Part shown: positions 51,516-60,010 of the stretch, piece by piece | How the letters are laid out: each line of letters starts with the position of its first letter | Position numbering within the stretch: the stretch's first letter is position 1 | Assembly: GCF_018617385.1 (NCBI RefSeq) | Contig: NZ_JACSKA010000001.1 | Coordinates: 992,001 to 1,056,000, forward strand | Source: Exiguobacterium sp018617385 | GTDB lineage: Bacteria; Bacillota; Bacilli; Exiguobacteriales; Exiguobacteriaceae | Direction: 5' to 3' | DNA length: 64,000 nt | Notes under the pieces: generated by a model | Databases searched by the model: none | Told to the model about the DNA's origin: nothing | The model's input: the letters and a program-made list of their open reading frames with translations, nothing else | Position numbers and translations under genes: made by a program

Positions 51516-53408
51516 ATGGACTTGACATCCATTCAAGACCCGTCGTTCCTGAAACGGATGTCTGTATCAGAGCTCGAATCGCTCGGTTCAGACATTAGAC
51601 GATTCTTGATTGAAAAATTGGCAGTGACGGGAGGGCATTTGGCGCCGAACTTGGGAGTTGTAGAGTTGACGCTTGCCTTGCACCGTGTATTTGACAGTCC
51701 GAAAGACCAACTCGTATGGGACGTCGGTCATCAAGCATACGTTCATAAAATTTTGACAGGACGTACGAACCAGTTTGATACTCTCCGACAATACAATGGG
51801 TTATGTGGTTTCCCGAAACGTTGTGAGAGCGAGCATGATGTGTGGGAAACAGGTCACAGTTCGACTTCCCTCTCGGCAGCCATGGGGATTGCGATTGCGA
51901 ACGAATTGAAAGGGCGCGCGAACGATCGTGCCATCGCAATCATCGGCGACGGAGCATTGACCGGGGGAATGGCACTCGAAGCCCTCAATCACATTGGTGC
52001 CGAGAAACAGAACGTGATTGTCATTTTAAATGATAACGAGATGTCAATTGCGCCGAACGTTGGAGCGATGCATAATATGCTTGGTCGTATTCGGGCATCG
52101 CGCAAGCTGAAACATGCTCGTGAAGAAATGGAGTCGCTCATCAAACACATCCCGCTCGTCGGGAGTTCACTTGAACGGAGCGGGGAACGGGTGAAGGACC
52201 TCTTAAAATCTGCTCTTATCCCTGGAACGTTCTTTGAAGAACTTGGCTTCACTTACTTTGGTCCGACAGATGGGCACGATTTGAAAGATTTGCTCGAAAC
52301 GCTCGAGTACGCGAAGAAAATCGACGGTCCGGTTCTCGTCCACGTCATCACGAAAAAAGGAAAAGGATATCGTCCGGCTGAATTGGACGGTGTCGGAACG
52401 TGGCACGGCCTTGGACCTTATAAGATTGAATCCGGTGAAGTCATCAAAGGGAAGCCGAAAGGACCGAGCTATTCGAAAGTCGTCGCAGAGACGATTACGA
52501 AAGTGGCGGAGTCAGACGAACGGGTGACGCTCATCACACCAGCGATGAGTGTCGGTTCGAAACTCGATTGCTTTACGAAGAAATTCCCGGAACGCATGTT
52601 TGATGTCGGTATTGCCGAACAACATGCGGTCACCCTCGCTGGTGGTCAGGCGACACAAGGATTGAAACCGGTCGTCTCGATTTACTCGACGTTCTTCCAA
52701 CGCGCGTACGATCAACTGGTCCATGACATTTGTCGTCAAAACTTGAACGTCGTGTTCACGATTGACCGATCTGGACTTGTCGGAGCGGATGGAGAGACGC
52801 ACCAAGGTGTGTTCGATATCGCCTTCATGCGTCACGTGCCAAACATTCGAATCTTGATGGCAAAAGATGAAGAAGAATTACAACAACTCGTCTATTCTGC
52901 GCTTCGTTACGATGGTGGACCGATTGCGATTCGCTTCCCGCGTGGTGAAGGAATCGGTGTGCCGATGAGTGAGACACTTCAAGAAATTTCACTCGATGAT
53001 TGGGAAGTTGAGGCAGAAGGGACGGATGTTGCCATCTTGACGTTCGGTCCTCAAGTGCAAGACGCCCTCGAAGTCCGAGCACTATTGGAAGGGAAGCTCA
53101 GTGTGCGTGTCATCAACTGTCGTACCATCAAGCCGCTCGACGATGCGATGCTGACTTCACTTTACGCAGAAGGGATTCCGCTCGTAACATTAGAAGAGGC
53201 TGCTCTCGCCGGTGGTTTTGGAAGTAGCGTGCTCGAGCACGCGAATGAAGCCGGAGCGTTCCCGCGGATTCAACGTCTCGGTATTCCGGATCGTTATATC
53301 GAGCATGGCGGTGTCAACCAGCTCCTAGAAGAGATTGGACTTCGACCAGCCCAAATGGCGGAATCGATTGAACGGTTCGTCATGGAGACAAATCGACAGA
53401 ATGTGTGA
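51516..53408 (+). CDS. dxs: 1-deoxy-D-xylulose-5-phosphate synthase
   Basis: 630-aa thiamine-diphosphate enzyme that starts the MEP pathway from pyruvate and glyceraldehyde 3-phosphate. ThDP motif GDGALTGGMALEALNHIG, DVGHQAYVHK, and the second-domain DVGIAEQHAVTLAGG are all present. The start at 51516 matches the common N-terminus MDLTSIQDPSF; ATG at 51507 is an alternative three codons earlier. Six nt separate it from tlyA. Confidence 0.96.
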   Translation: MDLTSIQDPSFLKRMSVSELESLGSDIRRFLIEKLAVTGGHLAPNLGVVELTLALHRVFDSPKDQLVWDVGHQAYVHKILTGRTNQFDTLRQYNGLCGFPKRCESEHDVWETGHSSTSLSAAMGIAIANELKGRANDRAIAIIGDGALTGGMALEALNHIGAEKQNVIVILNDNEMSIAPNVGAMHNMLGRIRASRKLKHAREEMESLIKHIPLVGSSLERSGERVKDLLKSALIPGTFFEELGFTYFGPTDGHDLKDLLETLEYAKKIDGPVLVHVITKKGKGYRPAELDGVGTWHGLGPYKIESGEVIKGKPKGPSYSKVVAETITKVAESDERVTLITPAMSVGSKLDCFTKKFPERMFDVGIAEQHAVTLAGGQATQGLKPVVSIYSTFFQRAYDQLVHDICRQNLNVVFTIDRSGLVGADGETHQGVFDIAFMRHVPNIRILMAKDEEELQQLVYSALRYDGGPIAIRFPRGEGIGVPMSETLQEISLDDWEVEAEGTDVAILTFGPQVQDALEVRALLEGKLSVRVINCRTIKPLDDAMLTSLYAEGIPLVTLEEAALAGGFGSSVLEHANEAGAFPRIQRLGIPDRYIEHGGVNQLLEEIGLRPAQMAESIERFVMETNRQNV

Positions 53409-53414
53409 GGGATT

Positions 53415-54230
53415 ATGGAAAAAAGAAAGAAAACTAGATTAGATGTATTGCTCGTCGAACGCGGACTTGCTGAAACACGAGAAAAGGCGAAACGGTCGGT
53501 CATGGCCGGACTCGTCTATAGTGGGACGGAACGTTTAGACAAGGCGGGCGACAAAGTGTTTGATGATATCCCTCTCGAAGTGAAGGGTCAAGTTCTTCCT
53601 TACGTTGGACGTGGCGGTTTGAAGCTCGAGAAAGCGCTCGACGTGTTCCCGCTCGATGTCTTTGGACGAGTCGGAATCGACATCGGCTCATCAACGGGTG
53701 GGTTCACGGACTGTGCGCTTCAAAATGGCGCGACTCAAATGTACGCGGTCGATGTCGGCTATAATCAACTTGCTTGGAAACTACGGAGCGATGATCGCGT
53801 CGTCGTCATGGAGCGGATGAACTTCCGCCACGCGACGGCCGATCAGTTCCCGATTCAACCAGATTTCGCAACGATTGATGTCTCCTTTATCTCGCTTCGT
53901 CTGATGGTGCCGCCGCTGAAACAAATCTTGAAGCAAGACGGTGTCGTCATGGCGCTCGTCAAACCTCAATTTGAAGCAGGGAAGGCCGATGTCGGGAAAA
54001 AAGGAATTGTTCGGGACCGTAACGTCCATGAACGAGTCGCGAGCGATATGGTCCGATACTTCGCATCGGAAGGCTTCTTTGTCGAAGCGCTGGATTACTC
54101 TCCGATCACTGGAGGGGATGGGAACATTGAGTTTCTTCTCTTCGCTCGGTATACGGGAGTAGGTGGCGTCTCGCCATCGCTACAAGTCGAAGAGGTCGTA
54201 AATGCGGCCCATGCCAAACTGAAGGGATAA
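53415..54230 (+). CDS. tlyA: TlyA family rRNA 2'-O-methyltransferase (YqxC)
   Basis: 271 aa: an N-terminal S4 RNA-binding domain (RLDVLLVERGLAETREKAKRSVMAG) and an FtsJ-like methyltransferase domain with the SAM motif DIGSSTGGFTDCALQ and the K-D-K-E-type residues in AVDVGYNQLAWK and KPQFEAGK. The family methylates rRNA; haemolysin annotations are historical. Operon partner of dxs, with its own terminator. Confidence 0.9.
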   Translation: MEKRKKTRLDVLLVERGLAETREKAKRSVMAGLVYSGTERLDKAGDKVFDDIPLEVKGQVLPYVGRGGLKLEKALDVFPLDVFGRVGIDIGSSTGGFTDCALQNGATQMYAVDVGYNQLAWKLRSDDRVVVMERMNFRHATADQFPIQPDFATIDVSFISLRLMVPPLKQILKQDGVVMALVKPQFEAGKADVGKKGIVRDRNVHERVASDMVRYFASEGFFVEALDYSPITGGDGNIEFLLFARYTGVGGVSPSLQVEEVVNAAHAKLKG

Positions 54231-54236
54231 AATGAT

Positions 54237-54266
54237 GCTACAGACCTCGTTGTCTGTAGCTTTTTC
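54237..54266 (+). terminator. Terminator of dxs-tlyA
   Basis: Perfect 9-bp stem (54237-54245 with 54252-54260) then T5. Confidence 0.85.
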
Positions 54267-54385
54267 CTTTACTCGTCTACTAGATGGGGAATGGTGGAAA
54301 TCCCACCTGGAATGCTAGACCTTTTTTCGACAATACTTTAGAATGATAATGTGTATGTGAAACGAAAAATGAGGTGTCAGCGCTT

Positions 54386-54835
54386 ATGAACAAAGGACAG
54401 CGATTGATTAAAATTCGAGACATCGTGACGAATCGAGAAATCGAGACGCAAGATGAGTTGGTGGATGAGCTACGTCGCTCGGGGTATCCAGTCACACAGG
54501 CAACCGTGTCTCGGGATATTAAAGAGTTACATCTGGTCAAAGTCCCATTGAACGATGGACGATATAAGTATAGTCTGCCTGCCGATCAACGCTTTAATCC
54601 ATACGGGAAAATGAAGCGAATCCTTAGTGACAGCTTCGTCTCGGTCGATTCTGCACAAAATTTGGTCGTCATGAAAGTGCTCCCGGGAAATGCTGATGCA
54701 ATCGGCGTCTTGATTGATCATCTTTCATGGGATGAATTGATTGGGACGGTGTGTGGAGATGATACGATTTTAATGATTGCACGCGACGAAGAGAAAGCGA
54801 AGCAAATCATCGATCGACTACTCGGAATGTTATGA
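54386..54835 (+). CDS. argR: Arginine repressor
   Basis: 149-aa ArgR/AhrC. N-terminal winged helix with VTQATVSRDIKELHLVKVP; C-terminal hexamerisation and arginine-binding domain with PGNADAIGVLIDHL and GTVCGDDTILMIA, where GDD holds the arginine contacts. Length and sequence are very close to B. subtilis AhrC. ATG at 54386 is 9 nt after GAGGTG. recN follows with its ribosome site over the argR stop. Confidence 0.96.
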   Translation: MNKGQRLIKIRDIVTNREIETQDELVDELRRSGYPVTQATVSRDIKELHLVKVPLNDGRYKYSLPADQRFNPYGKMKRILSDSFVSVDSAQNLVVMKVLPGNADAIGVLIDHLSWDELIGTVCGDDTILMIARDEEKAKQIIDRLLGML

Positions 54836-54848
54836 GGTGAACGTACGT

Positions 54849-56546
54849 ATGTTAGCAGAACTATCAATCAAACAGTTTGCGATTATTGACGAATTAAACA
54901 TTCCGTTTAATCGAGGTATGACTGTGCTCACGGGTGAGACAGGTGCCGGTAAATCGATCTTGTTGGATGCGATTGGATTGCTTGTTGGAGGACGTGGCTC
55001 AAGTGAGTTCGTGCGATATGGTCAAGATAAAGCTGAAATCGAAGGTCTGTTCATGATTGAACCGGATCACCCGGTCATCGAAGCAGCCGAACAATATGGC
55101 ATCGATGTCGAGGATGGGACAGTCATCTTACGTCGAGACCTACATAGTAGCGGGAAGAGCGTCTGCCGTGTGAACGGAAAAATGATGCCGCTCTCGACGT
55201 TACGGGAGTTCGGGCGGCTCCTTGTCGATATTCACGGTCAACATGAACATCAACATTTAATGGATGCAGAATTTCACCTTGGCATATTGGACCATTTCGC
55301 CGAAAAAGAAATCAGTCCGTTAGTAGAGGAATATCAAACAGCATATGCTGCCTGGAAACAAGTCGCAGATGAATTGAAGCGTCTCAGTCAAAGTGAGCAG
55401 GAGCTTGCTCAACGAATGGATCTTTTGTCGTTTCAAACGAAAGAAATCGAGGCGGCTGAATTAAAAGTTGGTGAAGAACAGGCGTTGACAGAAGAGCGAG
55501 ATGAATTGGCCAACTTTGAACGTATTCATCAACACATTCGTCTCTCCTATGAGGCGGTTGCCGAGGAGTCAAATGGACTCGATCAAATTGGAGTGGCGAT
55601 GCGTGAGATGGAAGAAGCGTCACAGCTCTCATCGTCTTTATCATCTGTATCGGAAACCATCTCTAACGCTTATTATTTGTTAGAAGATGCCAAGTTCCAA
55701 CTGCGCGACCAGTTGGATTCGCTCGAATTCGACCCGATCCGATTGGATGAGATCGAGTCAAGATTGGCTCTTTTCCAGCAACTGAAACGAAAGTATGGGA
55801 CGACGATCGAAGAAGTCATCACCTATGGCGAACAGGTATCGGATGAATTGAAGTCGATGACGAACCGGGAAGAGCATTTACAGACGCTCTCAGATGAGCT
55901 CATTCGATTAGAGCAGATTGCAAGAGATGCTGGTATGAGACTCTCTTCAGCGCGTAAGGTGGCTGCGGAGTCGCTTCAGCATGCGATTCATCGAGAACTG
56001 AAAGAACTATATATGGAAAAAACAGCGTTCGAGGTCCGTTTCAAAACCACATCGCTTAAACAAGATGGTTTAGATGACGTGGAGTTTTACATGATGACGA
56101 ACGTTGGAGAACCGTTCAAGCCGCTCGCAAAAGTCGCTTCAGGAGGTGAGCTTTCCCGTGTCATGCTCGCACTCAAATCCATCTTTTCAAGAACGGTCGG
56201 CGTGGCTTCCATTATTTTTGACGAGGTCGACACAGGAGTCTCTGGACGTGTCGCGCAGGCGATGGGTGAAAAGATCTTCCGACTTTCTGTCGGCTCTCAA
56301 GTCCTCTGTATCACGCATTTGGCACAAGTTGCTGCGATGGCAGACCAACATCTTTACATTACGAAAACCGAAACGAACGAGCGGACGAAAACGAATGTGA
56401 CGTCCCTCGACCGCGAAAGCCGAATCGACGAATTGGGTCGCATGATTGCTGGCGCTCAAATGACAGACTTGACGAAGCAACACGTCGAAGAATTACTTGA
56501 GATGTCACAGCAAGTAAAACAGAAGTTCATCAAAGGAGTGTCATAA
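54849..56546 (+). CDS. recN: DNA repair protein RecN
   Basis: 565-aa SMC-like ATPase for double-strand break repair. Walker A GETGAGKS (near residue 31), long coiled coil (about residues 155-360), signature ASGGELSRVMLALK and Walker B IIFDEVDTGVSG. GAGGTGA lies 9 nt before ATG 54849. Its stop touches the spo0A start. In B. subtilis spoIVB intervenes; here it does not. Confidence 0.95.
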   Translation: MLAELSIKQFAIIDELNIPFNRGMTVLTGETGAGKSILLDAIGLLVGGRGSSEFVRYGQDKAEIEGLFMIEPDHPVIEAAEQYGIDVEDGTVILRRDLHSSGKSVCRVNGKMMPLSTLREFGRLLVDIHGQHEHQHLMDAEFHLGILDHFAEKEISPLVEEYQTAYAAWKQVADELKRLSQSEQELAQRMDLLSFQTKEIEAAELKVGEEQALTEERDELANFERIHQHIRLSYEAVAEESNGLDQIGVAMREMEEASQLSSSLSSVSETISNAYYLLEDAKFQLRDQLDSLEFDPIRLDEIESRLALFQQLKRKYGTTIEEVITYGEQVSDELKSMTNREEHLQTLSDELIRLEQIARDAGMRLSSARKVAAESLQHAIHRELKELYMEKTAFEVRFKTTSLKQDGLDDVEFYMMTNVGEPFKPLAKVASGGELSRVMLALKSIFSRTVGVASIIFDEVDTGVSGRVAQAMGEKIFRLSVGSQVLCITHLAQVAAMADQHLYITKTETNERTKTNVTSLDRESRIDELGRMIAGAQMTDLTKQHVEELLEMSQQVKQKFIKGVS

Positions 56547-57278
56547 GTGATTACATTATGTATTGCGGACGACAATCGAGAAATCGTCGATTTGTTGAGC
56601 CGACAACTAGAATCTGAGCCTGATCTTCGTGTCGTAGGTACGGCATACGATGGAGAAACATGCTTGGATGTCGTCAAGACACACCAACCGGATGTACTCT
56701 TACTCGATATTATCATGCCGCATTTGGATGGGATCGGAGTATTGCAACGCCTAAATGAAGAATTAGGTGATGACAAGCCAGAAGTGATCATGTTGAGTGC
56801 GTTTGGAAAAGATGAAGTGACGAAACAGGCCGTGCAACTCGGGGCCTCTTATTTCCTCGTCAAACCGTTCAATATCCAACAGTTATTAACGAAAATTCGT
56901 GAATTGTCAGAAGGGACAAATCGAGAATTTGACGGAATGACGCCAGAAGAAATTGAAATCTCACTCCTGCTTCAGCAACTCGGAATCTCTCCGCGCATCA
57001 AAGGGTTCAAGTATATTCGTCAAGCCGTCATCTACGTGCGAGAACGGCAAGATTTACTCGGACTCATCACGAAAGAATTGTACCCGATGGTCGCAAAAGA
57101 GCATGAGACGACATCCTCTCGTGTAGAACGAGCGATGCGTCATGCAATCAAGACGGCATGGGAGAACGGCATGCGCGATCATGAGATGTTCGAAGGGCGA
57201 CCGGAGCGTGAACGAAGCCCGAAAAACTCGGAGTTCATCTCATACTTCGTCACCTACGTATCGTTTAAAAATAATTGA
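56547..57278 (+). CDS. spo0A: Response regulator Spo0A
   Basis: 243-aa phosphorelay response regulator and transcription factor. Receiver domain with acidic pair Asp8-Asp9, phospho-acceptor Asp54 (LLLDIIMP) and Lys in FLVKPF. The C-terminal Spo0A DNA-binding domain is clear: IKGFKYIRQAV, and recognition helix region TTSSRVERAMRHAIKTAW. It is about 24 residues shorter than the B. subtilis protein. Start is GTG directly after the recN stop, with AAAGGAG upstream. Sporulation genes normally adjacent are missing, so it probably controls other stationary-phase traits. Confidence 0.93.
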   Translation: MITLCIADDNREIVDLLSRQLESEPDLRVVGTAYDGETCLDVVKTHQPDVLLLDIIMPHLDGIGVLQRLNEELGDDKPEVIMLSAFGKDEVTKQAVQLGASYFLVKPFNIQQLLTKIRELSEGTNREFDGMTPEEIEISLLLQQLGISPRIKGFKYIRQAVIYVRERQDLLGLITKELYPMVAKEHETTSSRVERAMRHAIKTAWENGMRDHEMFEGRPERERSPKNSEFISYFVTYVSFKNN

Positions 57279-57290
57279 ATCATTTCATGA

Positions 57291-57322
57291 AGACTAAGTC
57301 GTGATGGGACTTAGTCTTTTTT
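57291..57322 (+). terminator. Terminator of argR-recN-spo0A
   Basis: 10-bp stem (57291-57300 with 57308-57317) then T5-T6. Confidence 0.86.
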
Positions 57323-57359
57323 GATGAAACAATCACTTTTAGATTTATTTACTTTATGA

Positions 57360-57376
57360 AAGAAAGCGCTTGCAAA
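57360..57376. promoter_or_regulatory. CcpA (cre) site over the ncRNA promoter
   Basis: AAGAAAGCGCTTGCAAA agrees with 13 of 15 defined positions of the cre consensus WTGNAARCGNWWWCAWW and overlaps the -35, a layout that would repress. Confidence 0.62.
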
Positions 57377-57397
57377 ATGATGGACCTTTGTTATAAT
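57370..57397 (+). promoter_or_regulatory. Sigma-A promoter of the candidate ncRNA
   Basis: -35 TTGCAA (57370-57375), 16-bp spacer, perfect -10 TATAAT (57392-57397). Expected start near 57404. Confidence 0.75.
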
Positions 57398-57403
57398 AAA
57401 GGT

Positions 57404-57931
57404 GTACCAAGTTACTTGGACAAGCGTCAGATGAACGCTTTTCAAACTTGTTCCGGAGCAACGTTTGAAGAAACCAAAATCATCTCGGTTCGCTATCCGA
57501 TTATAGCTCAGAGGTGGGAACGACACCTCAAGTCGTTAATGTCCCGACGTGAGGTCGCGACAGTCGCTCATTCGCGAGGCGATTCTATCATCAACTCGAA
57601 GCTAGGGGTTGGTATAGGAAAAAACAATCGTTCAGTTAACCAAAAGGAGTGTTGTCAACCGTTGAACAGTTTATGGCAAGCGTTCGACTTCACGATGGAT
57701 GGTTCGACATGATCCGATAAGTAAATCAGTTAGTAACTCGAATGGTAAGATTCCGTTCACGCAAGACGGCAGTTACTAAAGTTCTTTCATACTTCTTCAT
57801 TAAGAAGACGTTGGATTTCATGTCAAAGTAAGTAACGAAGTTTGAAAGGAGATCATCCGTAGTGATCACAATTCAATATGAATAAAAGGTTCCGCACTTG
57901 AAATGAAGTCAAGTTAGGGAACCTTTTTTTT
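57404..57931 (+). ncRNA. Candidate large structured noncoding RNA, about 528 nt
   Basis: A complete transcription unit of about 528 nt in a 659-nt gene-free gap. Likely helices include CCAAG/CTTGG (57407-57419), AAGCGT/ACGCTT (57422-57440), a bulged CAAAC...GTTTG hairpin (57443-57467), GAGGTG/CACCTC (57511-57529) whose loop AACGA can pair with TCGTT at 57533-57537, a 9-bp helix TTAGTAACT/AGTTACTAA (57730-57738 with 57771-57779) enclosing two small hairpins, an 11-of-12 helix (57784-57795 with 57837-57848), GATCA/TGATC (57851-57867) and the terminator. The longest open frame lacks a ribosome site. No tmRNA, RNase P, SRP, 6S or T-box hallmark fits. Downstream of a region that, from memory, hosts OLE RNA in B. 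halodurans, but no oapA gene is here. Confidence 0.68.
57884..57931. terminator. Terminator of the ncRNA, probably bidirectional
   Basis: 10-bp outer stem (57884-57893 with 57918-57927) with inner helix ACTTGA/TCAAGT, then T8. The A-tract on the left arm gives a T-tract for the DUF2627 gene on the minus strand. Confidence 0.88.
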
Positions 57932-57937
57932 GTGTGC

Positions 57938-58186
57938 TTATGAGTCGAGGCGTTGTACTTTTCCTGTTTTTTTGTCGCGGTTAAAAATATAGCCAGCTAC
58001 AAATCCGATCCCGCCCATGGCGAGCAGAAGCCCAAAGGTGCCCTGCAACATGGAGGCGGCAGCGAGTGAATCGAACCATGAAAACGGTGCGCTCGTCTTC
58101 AAAAAGAAGCTATCGCGTAGCAATTTGATTCCGTAAACACCTAATAACCCAGGGACGATTAAGATTAGAAGCGCGATAAAACGCAT
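57938..58186 (-). CDS. yqzF: DUF2627 family membrane protein (YqzF-like)
   Basis: 82 aa with two spans (about residues 3-21 and 44-67) and a basic C-terminal tail. Start MRFIALLILIVPG and the middle segment matches the DUF2627 layout; its place just before the bkd activator is conserved. The ATG at 58186 has AAAGGAGGAG at ideal distance, so the longer open frame upstream is rejected. Function unknown. Confidence 0.85.
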   Translation of the reverse strand: MRFIALLILIVPGLLGVYGIKLLRDSFFLKTSAPFSWFDSLAAASMLQGTFGLLLAMGGIGFVAGYIFNRDKKTGKVQRLDS

Positions 58187-58320
58187 GCAATCTCCTCCTT
58201 TATCATTCATTATTTTAACAGAAATCAATCTGTTCGACACGGTCTATTTTTGGGCAGCTTGCGAATCAGGTGAGGATTCAGTAGCATGAAATAGAGAAGA
58301 GAGTTGATGGGGGAATCGGT

Positions 58321-59958
58321 ATGAATAAACGATTGATGATTGTCGGAGCTGGAAAAGGCGGGACTGAGGTATTAAATATGTTGATGGATTCACCATTGGC
58401 GACCATTATCGCGGTCGTAGATTCTGATGCATCTGCCGAAGGAATAGCCCTTGCTAAAAGTTATGGCATATCTGTGGCGGACGATTGGAAACAGTATGCG
58501 GATGCGACTCTAGATTTTGTCATCGAAACGACGGGGAAGCATCAAACGTTCGAACAATTAAAAGATCATTTCAAAGATGCAGTCGTCTTACCAGGGGAAT
58601 TTATTCGGATTGTGGTCGAACGATTGAAACAGAATCAACAAATGCTCGAGGCCATCATTGAATGTACGAGTGAGGCCATCTCGGTCGCAGATCATCACGG
58701 TAACACGATTTTGATCAATCCGTCTTATACACGGTTGACCGGATTCAAAAAAGAAGATGTGGTCGACAAACCAGCGACGGCAGATATCGGGATGCAGGAA
58801 AGCGTCCATTTAAAAGTACTATCGACCGGGCAAGGCGTTCGGGACATCCGGATGCAAATTGGGGCGACACGCCGAGATATTCTTGTGAATGCGGAACCGA
58901 TCATCGTTGAAGGGAAGTTGCGAGGATCGGTCGGGGTCATTCGTGACGTATCTCAGATTCGTGCACTGCGTGATGAATTGCAGGAGGCAAAGACACGCAT
59001 CCGGAATCTAGAAGCGAAATATCAGTTTGCCGATATCATTGCGACGAGTGATGCCATGCGATTTGTCATCGAACAGGCAAAACTTGCCGCTGTGACCCCT
59101 GTGACGGTATTGATTCGCGGAGAATCGGGAACAGGAAAGGAACTGTTCGCCCATGCCATTCATGGAGAATCTCCTCGAAAATATAAAAAGTTCATTCGCG
59201 TGAACTGTGCGGCGATTTCACCGACGCTACTTGAAAGTGAGCTATTCGGTTATGAAGATGGAGCCTTCAGTGGAGCTAAACGAGGCGGGAAAACTGGATA
59301 TTTCGAAGAAGCGGATGGCGGTTCACTCTTTCTAGACGAAATCGGGGAGCTGCCCCTTGATGTCCAAGTGAAGCTCTTACGTGTCCTCCAAGAAAATGAA
59401 ATTGTCCGAGTCGGAGGGACGACAGCAATCCCAATCGATGTCCGGATCATTGCCGCAACGAATGCCGATCTTGAACAAAAGGTAGCAGACGGAACATTCC
59501 GGGAAGATTTGTATTACCGAATCAATCGGATGCCGATCCATATCCCACCATTACGTGAGCGATTAAATGAACTCGAGGCACTATGTGAACGGATAATCCG
59601 TAAACTGAATCAAGAGTACGGTCGTAGTGTACGCGGCGTTGACGAAGATGCCTTATCATTACTGAAGAGCCAACATTGGAAAGGGAATGTGCGAGAACTT
59701 GAGAATGTGATTGGGCGAGCGATGATTTATATGGCAAGTTCCGAACAGTGGATTGCCCCACATCACCTGCAGTTATCCAATCGTTCCACGAGTCAAAAAG
59801 TAGTCGAAACCGGAACGTTTCACGAGGCCGTTGCAAAATATGAACGCGATTTGATTGAGCGAACAATTGAAGAGGCAGGCGGCAACAAATCAGAAGCGGC
59901 CCGCCGATTAAAGATTTCGATTCGAACATTATACAATAAACTAGACACCACGCAATAA
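58321..59958 (+). CDS. bkdR: Sigma-54-dependent activator of the branched-chain keto acid operon
   Basis: 545-aa enhancer-binding protein. The N-terminus (about residues 4-95) looks like a Rossmann nucleotide-binding fold (RLMIVGAGKGGTEVL), followed by a PAS domain (about 105-215), the AAA+ domain (about 235-470) with Walker A GESGTGKE and Walker B DGGSLFLDE, and a Fis-type HTH at the end (GNKSEAARRLKISIRTLYNKL). The sigma-54 contact loop reads GAFSGA instead of GAFTGA. It lies immediately before ptb, whose upstream DNA has a -24/-12 element, so it most likely activates that operon. ATG at 58321, with TGGGGGA upstream. Confidence 0.88.
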   Translation: MNKRLMIVGAGKGGTEVLNMLMDSPLATIIAVVDSDASAEGIALAKSYGISVADDWKQYADATLDFVIETTGKHQTFEQLKDHFKDAVVLPGEFIRIVVERLKQNQQMLEAIIECTSEAISVADHHGNTILINPSYTRLTGFKKEDVVDKPATADIGMQESVHLKVLSTGQGVRDIRMQIGATRRDILVNAEPIIVEGKLRGSVGVIRDVSQIRALRDELQEAKTRIRNLEAKYQFADIIATSDAMRFVIEQAKLAAVTPVTVLIRGESGTGKELFAHAIHGESPRKYKKFIRVNCAAISPTLLESELFGYEDGAFSGAKRGGKTGYFEEADGGSLFLDEIGELPLDVQVKLLRVLQENEIVRVGGTTAIPIDVRIIAATNADLEQKVADGTFREDLYYRINRMPIHIPPLRERLNELEALCERIIRKLNQEYGRSVRGVDEDALSLLKSQHWKGNVRELENVIGRAMIYMASSEQWIAPHHLQLSNRSTSQKVVETGTFHEAVAKYERDLIERTIEEAGGNKSEAARRLKISIRTLYNKLDTTQ

Positions 59959-59960
59959 TT

Positions 59961-59999
59961 TGCATGAATATTCCTGCATGGTAAGCATTAATTTGCATG
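59961..59999 (+). repeat. Three TGCATG repeats upstream of ptb, candidate BkdR sites
   Basis: TGCATG at 59961, 59975 and 59994, the first followed by the palindrome GAATATTC. They lie 32 to 70 bp upstream of the -24 element, as sigma-54 enhancers do. Confidence 0.5.
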
Positions 60000-60010
60000 G
60001 TCATCCGCAT

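Noticed and set aside
57511..57529. T-box-like appearance of GAGGTGGGAACGACACCTC
   Set aside because: The T-box core AGGGTGGNACCGCG is not matched, no specifier stem is visible and no aminoacylation gene follows.
57356..57712. An open frame of 118 codons across the gap after spo0A
   Set aside because: Its first codons lie upstream of the promoter, no internal ATG has a ribosome site, the composition is unlike neighbouring proteins, and the region folds as RNA.
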